DNA of 64,000 bases, taken from contig OZ277031.1 in NCBI GenBank assembly GCA_965613685.1, positions 1,240,001 to 1,304,000 of the forward strand. The letters run 5' to 3'. Position 1 is the first letter of the stretch, and each line of letters starts with the position of its first letter. Shown piece after piece: positions 1 through 9,242 of the stretch. The stretch comes from Methylotenera oryzisoli_B (GTDB taxonomy: Bacteria > Pseudomonadota > Gammaproteobacteria > Burkholderiales > Methylophilaceae). The translations under genes were made by a program, and so were the position numbers. Below the pieces are notes generated by a model. That model saw only the letters and a program-made list of their open reading frames with translations. It made no database searches and was not told where the DNA came from.

Positions 1-1548
1 GGTACCCAATGCATCCGACATGCCGTAGCGTGTCACCATGTCTCTAGCCAATTTCGTGGCTCGTTCAAAGTCATTGGAGGCACCGGTCGACATTTGATGC
101 ATGAAGATTTCTTCTGCTATGCGGCCACCAAACAAAATGGAGATTTCTTCCAGCATTTTGTCTTTGTAGTTACTGATGCGATCAAATTCCGGCAATTGCC
201 AGGTTAAACCCAATGCCCAGCCACGCGGCATGATGGTGACCTTATGCACCGGATCAGCCTTAGGCAATAACTTGGCCACTACCGCATGGCCAGACTCATG
301 GTAGGCCGTATTGCGGCGTTCTTCTTCACGCATGACCATGGATTTACGCTCAGGGCCCATGAAGATTTTATCTTTGGCGTCTTCAAAATCTTGCATGTCC
401 ACCGTGCGTTTATTGCGGCGTGCGGCAAACAAGGCTGCTTCATTGACCAAGTTGGCTAAATCCGCACCAGAGAAACCGGGGGTGCCACGGGCCAATATGT
501 CGGCTTTAACGTCCACATCAATTGGCACTTTACGCATGTGCACCATTAAAATCTGCTCACGGCCTTTGATGTCAGGCAAGGACACCATGACTTGCCTATC
601 AAAACGGCCTGGCCTTAATAAGGCTTTATCCAACACGTCGGCTCGGTTGGTGGCAGCAATCACGATGACGCCGGAGTTGCCTTCAAAGCCATCCATTTCC
701 ACCAACAATTGGTTTAATGTTTGCTCGCGTTCGTCGTTACCGCCACCGGTACCCGATCCACGGCTGCGACCAACCGCATCGATCTCATCAATAAAGATGA
801 TGCAAGGCGAATTCTTCTTGGCTTGCTCGAACATGTCACGCACCCTTGATGCACCCACACCGACAAACATCTCCACGAAGTCAGAACCGGAAATGGTGAA
901 GAACGGAACTTTGGCTTCGCCGGCGATGGCACGCGCCAACAAGGTTTTACCGGTACCCGGTGGGCCCACCATGAGCACGCCGCGAGGAATGCGGCCGCCT
1001 AATTTTTGGAATTTAGTCGGGTCACGTAAAAACTCCACTATTTCCGTGACTTCTTCTTTGGCTTCATCGCAGCCAGCCACGTCAGCAAAGGTGGTTTGGT
1101 TATTGGTTTCGTCCAGTTGCCTGGCTTTGCTTTTGCCAAATGAGAATGGACCGCCGCCCTTACCACCGCCTTGCATTTGGCGCATGAAAAACACCCAAAC
1201 CGCAATCAGCAATATCATGGGGAACCAGGACACAAACAAACTCATCAAGAAGGATTGCTCCTCTTCAGGCTTGGCCTCCACTTGCACATTATTTTTCAAT
1301 AAATCGGACACCAACCAAGGGTCGGTCGGCGCGTAACTATTGAATTTTTTGCCGTCGTGGGTGGTGCCGTGCAAGACACGGCCATCAATCTGCACCTTGG
1401 CGATGCGGCCGTCCTTCACTTCCTGTATGAATTGGGAATAGACGATTTGGCTGTCTGCGCCATTTTTGACACCGCTTAAATTAAACACCGCCATCAACAC
1501 CATGGCGATCGCAACCCAAATGGCAATGTTCTTAAAGATATTATTCAA
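1..1548 (-). CDS. ftsH: ATP-dependent zinc metalloprotease FtsH (3' part outside window)
   Basis: Membrane-anchored AAA+ protease that degrades misfolded membrane proteins and regulators such as RpoH and LpxC. The first 516 codons are present; the C-terminus lies beyond base 1. Visible in order: an N-terminal membrane segment, a periplasmic part, a second membrane segment, then the AAA domain with Walker A GPPGTGKT near residue 197, Walker B IIFIDEID, and a protease domain with the zinc site HESGH near residue 416. The third zinc ligand (Asp in TGASNDFERA) is also present. The start is TTG at 1548, giving MNNIFKNIAIW, the usual FtsH beginning, with AGGAAG just upstream. It lies 116 bp after rlmE, the common rlmE-ftsH order. 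Confidence 0.97.
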   Translation of the reverse strand, partial: MNNIFKNIAIWVAIAMVLMAVFNLSGVKNGADSQIVYSQFIQEVKDGRIAKVQIDGRVLHGTTHDGKKFNSYAPTDPWLVSDLLKNNVQVEAKPEEEQSFLMSLFVSWFPMILLIAVWVFFMRQMQGGGKGGGPFSFGKSKARQLDETNNQTTFADVAGCDEAKEEVTEIVEFLRDPTKFQKLGGRIPRGVLMVGPPGTGKTLLARAIAGEAKVPFFTISGSDFVEMFVGVGASRVRDMFEQAKKNSPCIIFIDEIDAVGRSRGSGTGGGNDEREQTLNQLLVEMDGFEGNSGVIVIAATNRADVLDKALLRPGRFDRQVMVSLPDIKGREQILMVHMRKVPIDVDVKADILARGTPGFSGADLANLVNEAALFAARRNKRTVDMQDFEDAKDKIFMGPERKSMVMREEERRNTAYHESGHAVVAKLLPKADPVHKVTIMPRGWALGLTWQLPEFDRISNYKDKMLEEISILFGGRIAEEIFMHQMSTGASNDFERATKLARDMVTRYGMSDALGT

Positions 1549-1664
1549 AATCGTCTTCCTTTTTAAAAGGCCTAATTGTTATGCCTATTTTATGCTTAAA
1601 TCTGCGCCCGCTGTCAGGCCTTGCTTGCATTTTCACTTATTTTTCTAGGGTAAGGCATGCGTCG

Positions 1665-2282
1665 CTACTTCTTACCCAAGCCCAGCAAATACACTTCATT
1701 GCTGCGTCCACGTGACGCTTTGGGTTTGCGTGTGACGACTTTATCAAACAGGCCGCGCATGCTGGCTAAAATTTCATCGAAACCGGCACCTATGAATACC
1801 TTGACTAAAAAATTACCGCTTGGTTTCAACCAATCGCGACTGAACTCCAAAGCCAATTCGGTTAAATAGGCCGCGCCGGCTTGATCAACGATGGTGATAC
1901 CTGACATATTGGGGGCCATGTCGGCAATTACAAGGTCTACCTGCTTGCCCTGCAAACTGTTTTCCAATTGCCTTAAAATTGCCTCTTCGCGAAAATCACC
2001 TTGGATGAATTCCACGCCTTTAATGGGCTCCATCTCTAACAGATCCAAGGCGATGATGCGGCCCTGGCCCTTGAGGCGCTGGGTCGCCACCTGCGACCAA
2101 CTGCCAGGCGTAGCACCTAGGTCGACTATGGTCATGCCGGGTTTAATCAGCTTATCCTTGTCGTCTATCTCGATTAATTTGTAGGCGGCGCGAGCGCGGT
2201 AGCCTTCTTTTTGCGCGCGCTTAACGTATTCGTCGTTAACGTGTTCGTGCATCCAAGCTTTGCTGGAAGGTTTTAGCTTCAT
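1665..2282 (-). CDS. rlmE: 23S rRNA 2'-O-methyltransferase RlmE (RrmJ/FtsJ)
   Basis: Uses SAM to methylate the 2'-OH of U2552 in the 23S rRNA A-loop, a late step of 50S assembly. The 205-residue length is normal. The SAM motif is VDLGATPGSWSQ at about residues 53-64. The K-D-K-E catalytic tetrad of the family can be placed at Lys35 (AAYKL), Asp121 (ADMAPNMSG), Lys in FLVKVF near 161 and Glu in RSNEVYLLG near 196. It is transcribed toward ftsH and away from yhbY; the 75 bp between rlmE and yhbY must hold both promoters. Confidence 0.97.
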   Translation of the reverse strand: MKLKPSSKAWMHEHVNDEYVKRAQKEGYRARAAYKLIEIDDKDKLIKPGMTIVDLGATPGSWSQVATQRLKGQGRIIALDLLEMEPIKGVEFIQGDFREEAILRQLENSLQGKQVDLVIADMAPNMSGITIVDQAGAAYLTELALEFSRDWLKPSGNFLVKVFIGAGFDEILASMRGLFDKVVTRKPKASRGRSNEVYLLGLGKK

Positions 2283-2357
2283 CTGTTAAACTTCGCCCAC
2301 ATAAAATACCGCACTATAAATTCAGACTAAGCAGTCAACCTAAAAGAAGAAATCAAC

Positions 2358-2648
2358 GTGAACTCAAAACAAATCAGCTACTTACGTGGCCTAGCGCATA
2401 ACTTAAACCCGGTCGTCATGATCAGCAACAAGGGCCTGTCCGAGGCGGTCATGAAAGAAATTAACGTCAACTTGGACGCCCATGAACTCATTAAGATTAA
2501 AGTTATGAGCGACGACCGAGCCTTGCGCGGCCAAATGCTGGTGGACATTTGCCAACAGACTAATGCGCTTGCCGTGCATCAAATAGGCAAACAATTGGTG
2601 GTGTACCGCGCATCGACCAAACCTAAAATCGTCGTGCCGCAGAAATAA
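2358..2648 (+). CDS. yhbY: Ribosome assembly RNA-binding protein YhbY (CRM domain)
   Basis: Small CRS1/YhbY (CRM) domain protein that binds pre-50S particles. The 96 residues are essentially the whole domain: basic N-terminus with LRGLAHNLNPVVMISNKGLS, then HELIKIKV and the C-terminal strand LVVYRAS. Translation starts at GTG, preceded by AAAAGAAG. Divergent from rlmE, and its stop is only 4 bp from the convergent DUF4149 gene. Both yhbY and rlmE act on the large ribosomal subunit, a pairing common in proteobacteria. Confidence 0.95.
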   Translation: MNSKQISYLRGLAHNLNPVVMISNKGLSEAVMKEINVNLDAHELIKIKVMSDDRALRGQMLVDICQQTNALAVHQIGKQLVVYRASTKPKIVVPQK

Positions 2649-2652
2649 GGCC

Positions 2653-3099
2653 TTACTTTTTCAGCACCACCACCAAACCGAGCAAGCATTGCAACACATA
2701 AGCAATGCTGGCTACCCCGTGCCACGTGGCAAACCGATCAGAAAACACACTTTGCATGACATCGCTGGGCAAGGCATCGGCTTTCAATTGGGCCAATATC
2801 GGCTGTATGCCAAAGTGACCGGCCAGAACCAATAACAGCATCACCAGCACCGCCCAGAAATAGCCTTGCTTCAAAGCCAAGCTGCCGTAGCCAAACAGGC
2901 GTTGCATCAATAAGAAAAAGGCAGAAAACAGGCCTAAATAAGCCACGTAATCAAAAAACTGGCCGGCCAACTGGCCCGCCAACTGCCGGTCTGGAAGCGT
3001 GTTAAACAAGACGTAGGCTACCGCGGCTATGCTCCACAGACTGCCCACCCAAAAGGTAATGAGTAACACACTGACTTTATCTGACCAATTATTTTTCAT
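2653..3099 (-). CDS. DUF4149 family membrane protein
   Basis: A 148-residue integral membrane protein with four hydrophobic segments (roughly residues 8-30, 48-68, 78-100 and 125-146), matching the DUF4149/TMEM205-like family often found between yhbY and greA in betaproteobacteria. There is no catalytic motif and its function is unknown. It contains a small internal repeat (QLAGQLAGQ). It follows greA on the minus strand by 41 bp, so it is probably co-transcribed with greA. Confidence 0.8.
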   Translation of the reverse strand: MKNNWSDKVSVLLITFWVGSLWSIAAVAYVLFNTLPDRQLAGQLAGQFFDYVAYLGLFSAFFLLMQRLFGYGSLALKQGYFWAVLVMLLLVLAGHFGIQPILAQLKADALPSDVMQSVFSDRFATWHGVASIAYVLQCLLGLVVVLKK

Positions 3100-3110
3100 G
3101 GTGACACCTC

Positions 3111-3143
3111 AGATTAAACCGCACTAAAGATTAAACCGCACTA
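3111..3143. repeat. Tandem duplication of a 16-17 bp unit at the greA stop
   Basis: AGATTAAACCGCACTA occurs at 3111-3126 and again at 3128-3143. The second copy contains the complement of the greA stop codon, so the end of greA and its downstream flank look duplicated in tandem. Confidence 0.8.
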
Positions 3144-3623
3144 TATGTATTGAACCTCTAAAATCTCGTACTCTTTGACGCCACCTGGCGCCATAACTTC
3201 CGCCACGTCGCCTTCTGATTTGCCTATCAAGCCGCGTGATATCGGTGAGCTGATGGAAATTTTACCGTTTTTAATGTCGGCTTCGTCGTCACCAACGATT
3301 TGGTAGCTGATGATGGCACCGCTTTCTAAATCTTCTATGCGCACGGTGGCGCCAAACACACAGCGGCCATCGGCGTGCAAGGTGGTCGGATCGATGATCA
3401 TGGCATTGGATAACTTGGCTTCCAATTCGGCAATGCGCCCTTCGATAAAACTTTGGCGTTCTTTGGCCGCTTCGTACTCGGCATTTTCCGACAAATCGCC
3501 TTGAGCTCGTGCCTCGGCTATTGCCTGTATGATGTCTGGTCTATCGACACCACGTAAACGCAATAACTCTTCTTTTAATAGTGCGGCACCTTTAACGGTC
3601 ACCGGAACTTGTATCACTGCCAT
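3141..3623 (-). CDS. greA: Transcription elongation factor GreA
   Basis: Rescues backtracked RNA polymerase by stimulating transcript cleavage through the secondary channel. From ATG at 3623 the protein is 160 residues, close to the usual 158. The N-terminal coiled coil carries the acidic tip (GDLSENAEYEAAKERQ), followed by the C-terminal FKBP-like domain ending EYEILEVQYI. An in-frame TTG at 3650 would add nine residues, but the ATG has a good ribosome site (AGGGA about 10 bases upstream) and matches the family N-terminus. It follows carB, from which it is separated by a terminator. Confidence 0.96.
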   Translation of the reverse strand: MAVIQVPVTVKGAALLKEELLRLRGVDRPDIIQAIAEARAQGDLSENAEYEAAKERQSFIEGRIAELEAKLSNAMIIDPTTLHADGRCVFGATVRIEDLESGAIISYQIVGDDEADIKNGKISISSPISRGLIGKSEGDVAEVMAPGGVKEYEILEVQYI

Positions 3624-3641
3624 CTTAAAAAATCCCTGAAT

Positions 3642-3672
3642 AAAAAACAAACCACACCCAAACTGAGTGTGG
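3642..3672 (-). terminator. Rho-independent terminator after carB
   Basis: Read on the minus strand, CCACAC (3672-3667) pairs with GTGTGG (3657-3652) across a 9-base loop, then runs into TTTGTTTTTT. It should end the carAB transcript just before greA. Confidence 0.75.
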
Positions 3673-3725
3673 CTTTAAATGTCATTGCTTGTGTGTAAAT
3701 TAAAAAATCTTGATCAAAGTGTATT

Positions 3726-6700
3726 TTATGCCAGCTTTTTATGCAAGTCTTGCAAGGACTCCACGGTCAACTCTTGCATGTGCGCCATGCCTATGCAGGC
3801 GGCTTTGGCGCCTGCTAGCGTGGTGTAATAAGTGACTTTGTTTTGCAAGGCAGAGCGGCGAATTTCATAGGAATCGGCCACTGCGCGTTTGTCTTCGGTC
3901 ACGTTAACGATAAAGCTGATGTCGTTGTTCTTAATCATGTCGACGATGTGCGGGCGGCCTTCGGCCACCTTGTTCACTGAGGACACTTTTAAGCCATTGG
4001 CCGTTAAGGCCGTGGCTGTGCCTTTGGTGGCCACCAACTCAAAGCCTAAGTCGTGCAAGGCATGGGCGATTTCCACCACTTTGTTGTAGTCTTCCTTGCG
4101 CACACTGATGAAGGCGCGACCGCCTTCAGGTAGCTTGGTGGAGGCACCCAGTTGCGACTTCAGGAAAGCCTCAGCAAAGGTAGCGCCTACACCCATCACC
4201 TCACCGGTGGATTTCATTTCTGGACCTAAAATCGTGTCCACACCAGGGAATTTAATGAAGGGGAAAACCGCCTCTTTCACGGAATAGAACGGTGGGATGA
4301 TTTCACGGGTCACGCCTTGTGCTTTAAGCGAGGTGCCTATCATGCAACGCGCCGCCACTTTAGCCAATTGCAAACCGCAGGCTTTAGAAACAAAAGGCAC
4401 GGTACGCGATGCGCGTGGGTTCACTTCTAACACATAAACGGTTTTGCCTTGGATGGCAAACTGCACGTTCATCAATCCGACCACGCCTAAGGCGCGGGCC
4501 ATTTGTTTGGTTTGTTCACGCAATTCGTCCTGCAACTTAGCCGACAAGCTATACGGTGGCAAGGAGCACGCGGAGTCACCGGAATGCACACCGGCTTGTT
4601 CAACGTGTTCCATGATGCCGCCTATGATGACGTCACCAGTGCTGTCGCACAAGGCATCCACATCGACTTCCAAGGCGTCGTTTAAGAATCGATCCAATAG
4701 CACCGGTGATTCGTTAGAAACTTTGACTGCTTCGCGCATGTAACGCTCTAATTGCGATTGCTCTTGCACGATTTCCATGGCGCGACCACCCAACACATAG
4801 CTAGGGCGAACCACCAATGGGTAGCCTATCTCTAGCGCCAAGCGTATGGCTTCTTCTGGCGTTCTAGCGGTCCGGTTAGGCGGTTGTTTTAGGCCTAATT
4901 CTTGCAGCATTTTTTGGAAACGCTCGCGGTCTTCGGCTTTATCAATCGCATCCGGTGTGGTGCCTACGATGGGCACGCCGGCTTTTTCTAAATCACGCGC
5001 TAATTTTAATGGGGTTTGGCCACCGTATTGCACGATCACACCGACCGGTTTTTCGATGGCGACAATTTCCAATACGTCTTCCAAGGTCACCGGCTCAAAA
5101 TACAAGCGGTCTGAGGTGTCATAATCGGTGGACACGGTTTCCGGATTGCAGTTAACCATGATGGTCTCAAAACCGTCTTCGCGCATGGCAAACGCGGCGT
5201 GCACGCAGCAATAATCAAACTCTATGCCTTGGCCGATGCGGTTCGGACCGCCGCCTAATATCATGATTTTTTTCTTATTGCTGGGGGCGGCTTCGCACTC
5301 TTCTTCGTAGCTGGAATACAGGTAGGCGGTGTTGGTCGCAAACTCGGCCGCACAGGTGTCGACCCGCTTGTAAACCGGACGCACTTGCAGGGCTTGACGA
5401 TAAGCGCGCACCGCGTGCTGATCGGTATTGAGCAAGCTGGCTAAACGCCTATCGGAAAAACCGCTGCGTTTTAATTTCAGCATGGCGGCTTTATCCAGAT
5501 CGGCGATTTGCTTGCCTTTTAAGGCTTGCTCGCGGTCTATCAAATCTTTAATTTGCACCAAGAACCAATGGTCTATTTTGCAGATGGCGTACACCTCGTC
5601 GACGCTCATGCCCAATCTAAAGGCATCGGCCACGTACCAAATGCGTTCCGGGCCAGGCACACCCATTTCCTTGGTGATCAGGTCTAGGTCGGTGGTTTTT
5701 TCATCCAAACCGTCCACGCCCACTTCCAAACCGCGCAAGGCTTTTTGGAAGGATTCTTGGAAAGTACGGCCTATGGCCATCACTTCGCCTACCGATTTCA
5801 TTTGCGTGGTTAAACGCGAATCGGCTTGCGGGAACTTCTCAAAGGCAAACCTAGGTATCTTGGTCACCACGTAATCGATAGACGGCTCAAACGAAGCCGG
5901 CGTTGCACCACCGGTAATTTCGTTACGCAATTCGTCCAAGGTAAAGCCCACCGCCAATTTGGCGGCCACTTTAGCAATAGGGAAACCGGTGGCTTTTGAA
6001 GCCAAGGCCGATGAACGCGACACACGTGGGTTCATCTCGATGACGATCATGCGACCGTCTACTGGGTTGATGGCAAATTGCACATTCGAACCGCCGGTGT
6101 CCACGCCGATTTCACGCAACACGGCCAAGGAGGCATTGCGCATGATTTGGTATTCTTTATCGGTCAAGGTTTGGGCTGGCGCAACGGTAATCGAGTCACC
6201 GGTATGCACGCCCATGGGGTCTAGGTTTTCAATGGAACAGATGATGATGCAGTTGTCCGCTGAGTCGCGCACCACTTCCATCTCGTACTCTTTCCATCCC
6301 AACAAGGATTCTTCAATGAGCAATTCGCTGGTGGGCGAGGCATCCAAACCGCGTTCGCAGATGGACACGAATTCTTCACGGTTGTAGGCAATGCCGCCGC
6401 CGCTGCCGCCCATGGTAAAGGACGGACGAATAATCGCTGGGTAGCCTATGCCTGGCTGCACTTGCAAGGCTTCTTCCATGCTGTGGGCAATCACGGAACG
6501 GGCTGAGCCTAGACCTATCTTGGTCATGGCTTCTTTAAATTTTTGCCTGTCTTCGGCCTTGTCTATGGCCTCTTTGGAGGCGCCTATCAATTCCACTTTA
6601 TATTTAGCTAAAACACCGTGCTTATCTAAATCCAAGGCGCAATTAAGCGCGGTTTGCCCACCCATGGTAGGCAACAAAGCATCCGGGCGTTCTTTGGCAA

Positions 6701-6932
6701 TAATCTTTTCCACCACTTGCCAAGTCACCGGCTCGATGTAGGTCGCGTCGGCCATTTCTGGATCGGTCATGATGGTGGCCGGATTGGAGTTCACCAGAAT
6801 AACGCGGTAGCCTTCTTCGCGTAGGGCTTTGCATGCCTGCGCGCCGGAGTAATCAAACTCGCATGCTTGACCAATTACGATAGGCCCTGCGCCTATGATA
6901 AGTATGGATTTAATGTCTGTACGTTTTGCCAT
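3726..6932 (-). CDS. carB: Carbamoyl-phosphate synthase large subunit
   Basis: Makes carbamoyl phosphate from bicarbonate, ATP and ammonia delivered by CarA, feeding arginine and pyrimidine synthesis. At 1068 residues it has the full family length. Two homologous ATP-grasp halves are visible: IIGAGPIVIGQACEFDYSG at the N-terminus and its counterpart ILGGGPNRIGQGIEFDYC near residue 560. Each half has a metal-binding EVNPR/EMNPR motif (VIEMNPRVSRSSALASK and VLEVNPRASRTVPFVSK). The C-terminal MGS-like allosteric domain begins near residue 940. Transcribed after carA with a 74 bp gap. Confidence 0.99.
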   Translation of the reverse strand: MAKRTDIKSILIIGAGPIVIGQACEFDYSGAQACKALREEGYRVILVNSNPATIMTDPEMADATYIEPVTWQVVEKIIAKERPDALLPTMGGQTALNCALDLDKHGVLAKYKVELIGASKEAIDKAEDRQKFKEAMTKIGLGSARSVIAHSMEEALQVQPGIGYPAIIRPSFTMGGSGGGIAYNREEFVSICERGLDASPTSELLIEESLLGWKEYEMEVVRDSADNCIIICSIENLDPMGVHTGDSITVAPAQTLTDKEYQIMRNASLAVLREIGVDTGGSNVQFAINPVDGRMIVIEMNPRVSRSSALASKATGFPIAKVAAKLAVGFTLDELRNEITGGATPASFEPSIDYVVTKIPRFAFEKFPQADSRLTTQMKSVGEVMAIGRTFQESFQKALRGLEVGVDGLDEKTTDLDLITKEMGVPGPERIWYVADAFRLGMSVDEVYAICKIDHWFLVQIKDLIDREQALKGKQIADLDKAAMLKLKRSGFSDRRLASLLNTDQHAVRAYRQALQVRPVYKRVDTCAAEFATNTAYLYSSYEEECEAAPSNKKKIMILGGGPNRIGQGIEFDYCCVHAAFAMREDGFETIMVNCNPETVSTDYDTSDRLYFEPVTLEDVLEIVAIEKPVGVIVQYGGQTPLKLARDLEKAGVPIVGTTPDAIDKAEDRERFQKMLQELGLKQPPNRTARTPEEAIRLALEIGYPLVVRPSYVLGGRAMEIVQEQSQLERYMREAVKVSNESPVLLDRFLNDALEVDVDALCDSTGDVIIGGIMEHVEQAGVHSGDSACSLPPYSLSAKLQDELREQTKQMARALGVVGLMNVQFAIQGKTVYVLEVNPRASRTVPFVSKACGLQLAKVAARCMIGTSLKAQGVTREIIPPFYSVKEAVFPFIKFPGVDTILGPEMKSTGEVMGVGATFAEAFLKSQLGASTKLPEGGRAFISVRKEDYNKVVEIAHALHDLGFELVATKGTATALTANGLKVSSVNKVAEGRPHIVDMIKNNDISFIVNVTEDKRAVADSYEIRRSALQNKVTYYTTLAGAKAACIGMAHMQELTVESLQDLHKKLA

Positions 6933-6965
6933 AGTTTCTCAGTTGTTAGTCCTGTATGCCCGTTT

Positions 6966-6993
6966 TTAGTTAGCACGCATAGCGGCTAACTAA
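6966..6993. promoter_or_regulatory. Inverted repeat in the carA-carB gap
   Basis: TTAGTTAGC (6966-6974) and GCTAACTAA (6985-6993) are perfect inverted copies separated by 10 bases. There is no T-run on the minus strand, so it is not a terminator. It could be an mRNA processing or translation-control hairpin ahead of carB. Confidence 0.4.
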
Positions 6994-7006
6994 GCTTAAG
7001 GTCAGC

Positions 7007-8161
7007 CTAGTTTTTTTCCATTAATTCAATAAATTGATCAAACAAATAACTCATTTCTGTCGGGCCCGGGCTGGCCTCAGGGTGGCCTTGGAAACTAAAG
7101 GCCGGTTTATCGGTGCGGGCTATGCCTTGCAAGCTGCCATCAAACAAAGACACATGCGTGGTTTTAAGGTTGGCCGGCAAGCTGGCGGCATCGACCGCAA
7201 AACCGTGGTTTTGACTGGTGATGTAAACGCGCTTGGTTTTGATGTCTTGCACCGGGTGGTTGGCACCGTGGTGACCGAATTTCATTTTGTGGGTTTTTGC
7301 TTGACTGGCTAAGGCCAGCAATTGGTGACCTAAGCAAATACCAAAGGTAGGCACGCCGCTGTCGACGATGGTTTTAATGGCAGCAATGGCGTAATCGCAT
7401 GGCGCTGGGTCACCCGGGCCATTGGATAAAAATACACCATCCGGCTCATAGGCCATCACGTCGGCCGCCGCAGTTTGCGCCGGCACCACGGTGACTTTGC
7501 AACCGCGCGACACCAACATGCGCAAAATGTTACGCTTGACGCCGTAGTCGTAAGCCACGACGTGGAATTTTTTAGCCGGTGGCTGGCTAAAGCCCTGGCC
7601 TAGCGCCCACTCGGCTTCAGTAAATTCATAAGGCTTGCTGCAGGTGACCACTTTAGCCAAATCCATGCCAGTCAAACCAGGGAAGCCTTGAATCAAGCTC
7701 ATGGCAGCGGCAATGGCTTTCGCCTCATCCGCTTCACCGGCGATGATGGCACCGGTTTGGGCGCCTTTTTCACGCAGGACACGGGTTAATTTACGCGTAT
7801 CGATATCGGCAATGGCGACCACTTTATTGGCCACCAAATACTCGCTTAAAGATTGGCTGTTTCTGAAATTGCTGTGAATTAAAGGCAGGTCACGAATGAT
7901 CAAACCGGCGGCATACACTTGACCAGACTCGACGTCCTCTGGATTAACGCCGTAATTGCCGATGTGCGGGTAAGTTAGGGTGACAATTTGCTTGGTGTAA
8001 GAAGGGTCAGTTAGGATTTCTTGGTAGCCGGTCATGGAGGTGTTGAACACCACTTCACCGACTGTTTGGCCAACGCCGGCCTGACCTGATACACCAATAG
8101 AGCTACCACGAAACACAGTTCCATCTGCAAGTACTAGTATGGCGGGCAGGTTTTGTGACAC
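7007..8161 (-). CDS. carA: Carbamoyl-phosphate synthase small subunit (glutaminase)
   Basis: Class I glutamine amidotransferase that hydrolyses glutamine and passes ammonia to CarB. 384 residues, normal length. The N-terminal CPSase small-chain domain begins LVLADGTVFRGSSIG. The amidotransferase domain has the nucleophile Cys in GICLGHQLLALA and the catalytic His-Glu in FQGHPEASPGPTE. The start codon is GTG at 8161, supported by AAGGAG seven bases upstream. First gene of the carAB unit, preceded by a 230 bp leader with a strong hairpin. Confidence 0.98.
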   Translation of the reverse strand: MSQNLPAILVLADGTVFRGSSIGVSGQAGVGQTVGEVVFNTSMTGYQEILTDPSYTKQIVTLTYPHIGNYGVNPEDVESGQVYAAGLIIRDLPLIHSNFRNSQSLSEYLVANKVVAIADIDTRKLTRVLREKGAQTGAIIAGEADEAKAIAAAMSLIQGFPGLTGMDLAKVVTCSKPYEFTEAEWALGQGFSQPPAKKFHVVAYDYGVKRNILRMLVSRGCKVTVVPAQTAAADVMAYEPDGVFLSNGPGDPAPCDYAIAAIKTIVDSGVPTFGICLGHQLLALASQAKTHKMKFGHHGANHPVQDIKTKRVYITSQNHGFAVDAASLPANLKTTHVSLFDGSLQGIARTDKPAFSFQGHPEASPGPTEMSYLFDQFIELMEKN

Positions 8162-8256
8162 AGCAACTCCTTGTTTTAGATCACTTAACTGTTTTTAAGC
8201 GCGCTAATAATAATTTTTATAATCGTTTTCCATCATGAACGGATGGTAGATACGCA

Positions 8257-8288
8257 AAACGGGATGAGTTTTTATACTCTTCCCGTTT
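8257..8288. promoter_or_regulatory. Hairpin between dapB and carA
   Basis: AAACGGGA (8257-8264) pairs with TCCCGTTT (8281-8288) and GAGT (8266-8269) with ACTC (8276-8279), leaving one T/T mismatch and a 6-base loop. On the minus strand it is followed by only a short T stretch (TTTTGCG). It may terminate dapB or form a control element in the carA leader. Confidence 0.5.
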
Positions 8289-8391
8289 CAGAATTAACGA
8301 ATTATAGCGAAAATCGGCTCGCATTTCAACGTTGTATTGCAAAATAGCCATGGAATATTTTAGCCCATGGCCGACTAGGTCAGCTGATTAC

Positions 8392-9201
8392 TTAGCGCAA
8401 ATTAAGCACATCCTGCATGTCAAACAAGCCATGCGCTTTGCTGCTTAAAAATTTAGCAGCGCGCAAGGCGCCCAAGGCAAAGGTCGCACGACTGCTGGCC
8501 TTGTGCGTCAACTCAACCCGCTCGCCGGTGCCAGCAAACAAGACCGTGTGATCGCCCACCACGTCGCCACCGCGCACGGTGGCAAAGCCTATGGTGCTGG
8601 GGTCACGTTCGCCAGTGACGCCCTCGCGGCCGTAGACTGCGCATTCGTCTAGATTGCGCCCCAAGGCACTGGCGGCCGCCTCACCTAAACGCAAAGCGGT
8701 GCCCGATGGGGCGTCCACTTTATGCCTATGGTGCGCTTCTAATATTTCGATGTCGTAACCGCTATGCAAGACCTTGGCTGCGGCTTGCACCAAATTAATT
8801 AACAAGGTCACGCCCACGCTCATATTGGGCGCGAAGACGATGGCGGTTTGCTTGGCAGCAAGTTCAATGGCCAATTTTTGTTCTGCCGAAAAGCCGGTTG
8901 TGCCTATGATCATCTTCACCCCGTGCTGTTGGCAAGCGGCCAGGTAAGCCATGCTGGCTTCTGGGCGGGTAAAGTCGACCAAGACATCGACATTTTTTAA
9001 GGCCGCATTGACGTCGTCGCTCAGCTTCACTCCGGACACGATACCAAATTGCTCGCCGGCATCGCGGCCAAGCTGCGGGTTGCCGGCGCGGTCTAGGGCG
9101 CCGTGCAAGACTAAATCGGCATCAGCAAACACCGCTTCTAATAAGGCGTGGCCCATGCGACCTGAGCAACCGGCGATAACGATTTTTAATGGATTAGCCA
9201 T
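8392..9201 (-). CDS. dapB: 4-hydroxy-tetrahydrodipicolinate reductase
   Basis: NAD(P)H-dependent reductase of the diaminopimelate/lysine pathway, making tetrahydrodipicolinate for peptidoglycan and lysine. 269 residues, normal. The Rossmann nucleotide motif is IVIAGCSGRMGHALLEAV at the N-terminus. The active-site signature is EAHHRHKVDAPSGTALRLGE (catalytic His and Lys) near residue 160. It is read after bamE with a 41 bp gap; the order fur/bamE/dapB/carA/carB is common in betaproteobacteria. Confidence 0.98.
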   Translation of the reverse strand: MANPLKIVIAGCSGRMGHALLEAVFADADLVLHGALDRAGNPQLGRDAGEQFGIVSGVKLSDDVNAALKNVDVLVDFTRPEASMAYLAACQQHGVKMIIGTTGFSAEQKLAIELAAKQTAIVFAPNMSVGVTLLINLVQAAAKVLHSGYDIEILEAHHRHKVDAPSGTALRLGEAAASALGRNLDECAVYGREGVTGERDPSTIGFATVRGGDVVGDHTVLFAGTGERVELTHKASSRATFALGALRAAKFLSSKAHGLFDMQDVLNLR

Positions 9202-9242
9202 AATAACTACCTGATAAATACTGTTTGGATTGTAAAGCGGCC

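Noticed and set aside
311..1336. Long open frame on the plus strand opposite ftsH
   Set aside because: Fully antisense to a clear FtsH coding sequence; its translation is Ser/Thr/Lys-rich shadow sequence without any domain.
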